The notes beneath the pieces are model-generated. The model was not told the DNA's origin. It did not search any database and saw only the letters and a list, made by a program, of their open reading frames with translations. From an uncultured Oscillospiraceae bacterium (lineage in GTDB: Bacteria; Bacillota; Clostridia; Oscillospirales; Oscillospiraceae): DNA of 30,475 nt. Numbering within the stretch: the stretch's first letter is position 1; the number at the start of each line of letters is the position of its first letter. A program made the position numbers and the translations under genes. The stretch spans positions 1 to 30,475 of the forward strand of contig CAKTPR010000014.1 in the NCBI GenBank assembly GCA_934591725.1. The letters are read 5' to 3'. Of the stretch, positions 30,206 through 30,475 are shown in pieces.

Positions 30206-30475
30206 TTAGCCCGAATAGTGCCGGCACAGGTGCCTGACGCAGCACCTTTCGCACTCCGGCCTTCTCGCGATGCACACCGCCCTGCCGTGCAGGACTATGC
30301 AGTGGCAGAAATCCGAGGAGTGCTCAGGCGGCAGTATCTTCCTCAGCTCCATCTCGATCTTCACCGGATCCTTGAGATCATCCACAAGGCCGAGGAGATT
30401 TGAAATGCGGATGCAGTGCGTATCCACGACCGTGGAGCCGGGGACTTTGAACACGTCGCCGAGGATGAGGTTTGC
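30206..30475 (-). CDS. nth: Endonuclease III, C-terminal part only
   Basis: Endonuclease III is a base-excision DNA glycosylase/AP lyase that removes oxidised pyrimidines. Only the last 90 codons or so lie in the window; the start and the catalytic helix-hairpin-helix lysine are beyond base 30475. Visible are the VVDTHCIRISNLLGL segment with the catalytic aspartate (VDTH) and the C-terminal [4Fe-4S] cluster cysteines spaced C-x6-C-x2-C-x5-C (CIARRPECERCCVRHLC), which distinguish it from iron-sulfur-free relatives. The protein ends nine residues after the second cysteine of the final pair region, with RHYSG. The ACT-domain gene follows after 26 bases, so they are probably co-transcribed. Confidence 0.93.
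   Translation of the reverse strand, partial: ANLILGDVFKVPGSTVVDTHCIRISNLLGLVDDLKDPVKIEMELRKILPPEHSSDFCHCIVLHGRAVCIARRPECERCCVRHLCRHYSG

Overview
The window is a gene-dense, GC-rich chromosomal segment, most likely from an endospore-forming (or recently spore-forming) member of the Clostridia in the Firmicutes. The evidence is the Firmicutes-type order yggS(ylmE)-sepF-divIVA-ileS, a miaB/mutS/mutL/miaA/hfq neighbourhood, the sporulation genes spoIIR and ytvI, Shine-Dalgarno sites of the AGGAGG type, and TTGACA/TATAAT-like promoters. I see no rRNA, tRNA, CRISPR array, insertion sequence or phage gene. No stretch over 300 bases lacks a gene.

Region 1 (1-8565, minus strand): mutL, miaA, hfq, an orphan HlyD-like membrane-anchored protein, yggS, sepF, divIVA and ileS run head to tail. 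A TATAAT box lies in front of mutL and a GC-rich hairpin sits before ileS. The block joins mismatch repair, tRNA A37 modification and RNA chaperoning to the division/polarity genes.

Region 2 (8692-14584, plus strand): miaB, mutS, a CPBP-family membrane protease, trmO and a 146-residue protein of unknown function follow a divergent promoter. From mutS onward the genes overlap, and the run closes with a strong intrinsic terminator. With miaA across the promoter, three tRNA position-37 modification genes lie close together.

Region 3 (14660-20911): on the minus strand, a GT-C type glycosyltransferase and rsmE, then spoIIR, ispE and a GH13 alpha-glucosidase. A 53-codon plus-strand ORF with its own promoter lies between rsmE and spoIIR. 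The spoIIR start is preceded by a 53-bp dyad. The GH13 promoter carries a palindrome over its -10 box.

Region 4 (20912-26064): a secreted, membrane-anchored protein with bacterial Ig-like domains and an unrecognised polytopic membrane protein, both plus strand and each followed by a clear terminator. Next comes an unusually short aspartokinase (minus), divergent from the sporulation membrane protein YtvI (plus).

Region 5 (26106-30475, minus strand): asnS with its own promoter and a hairpin at the start of its leader. Upstream is a run made of the 3' part of an endonuclease III gene, an ACT-domain protein, a PFL-family (UPF0210) protein and a YegS/DgkB-type lipid kinase.

No single dramatic new system is evident. 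The best leads are the structured spoIIR leader, the one-ACT aspartokinase, the orphan HlyD-like protein embedded among division genes, the lower-GC 146-residue protein at the end of the miaB-mutS run, and the asnS leader hairpin. All calls come from reading the sequence; no database search was run.
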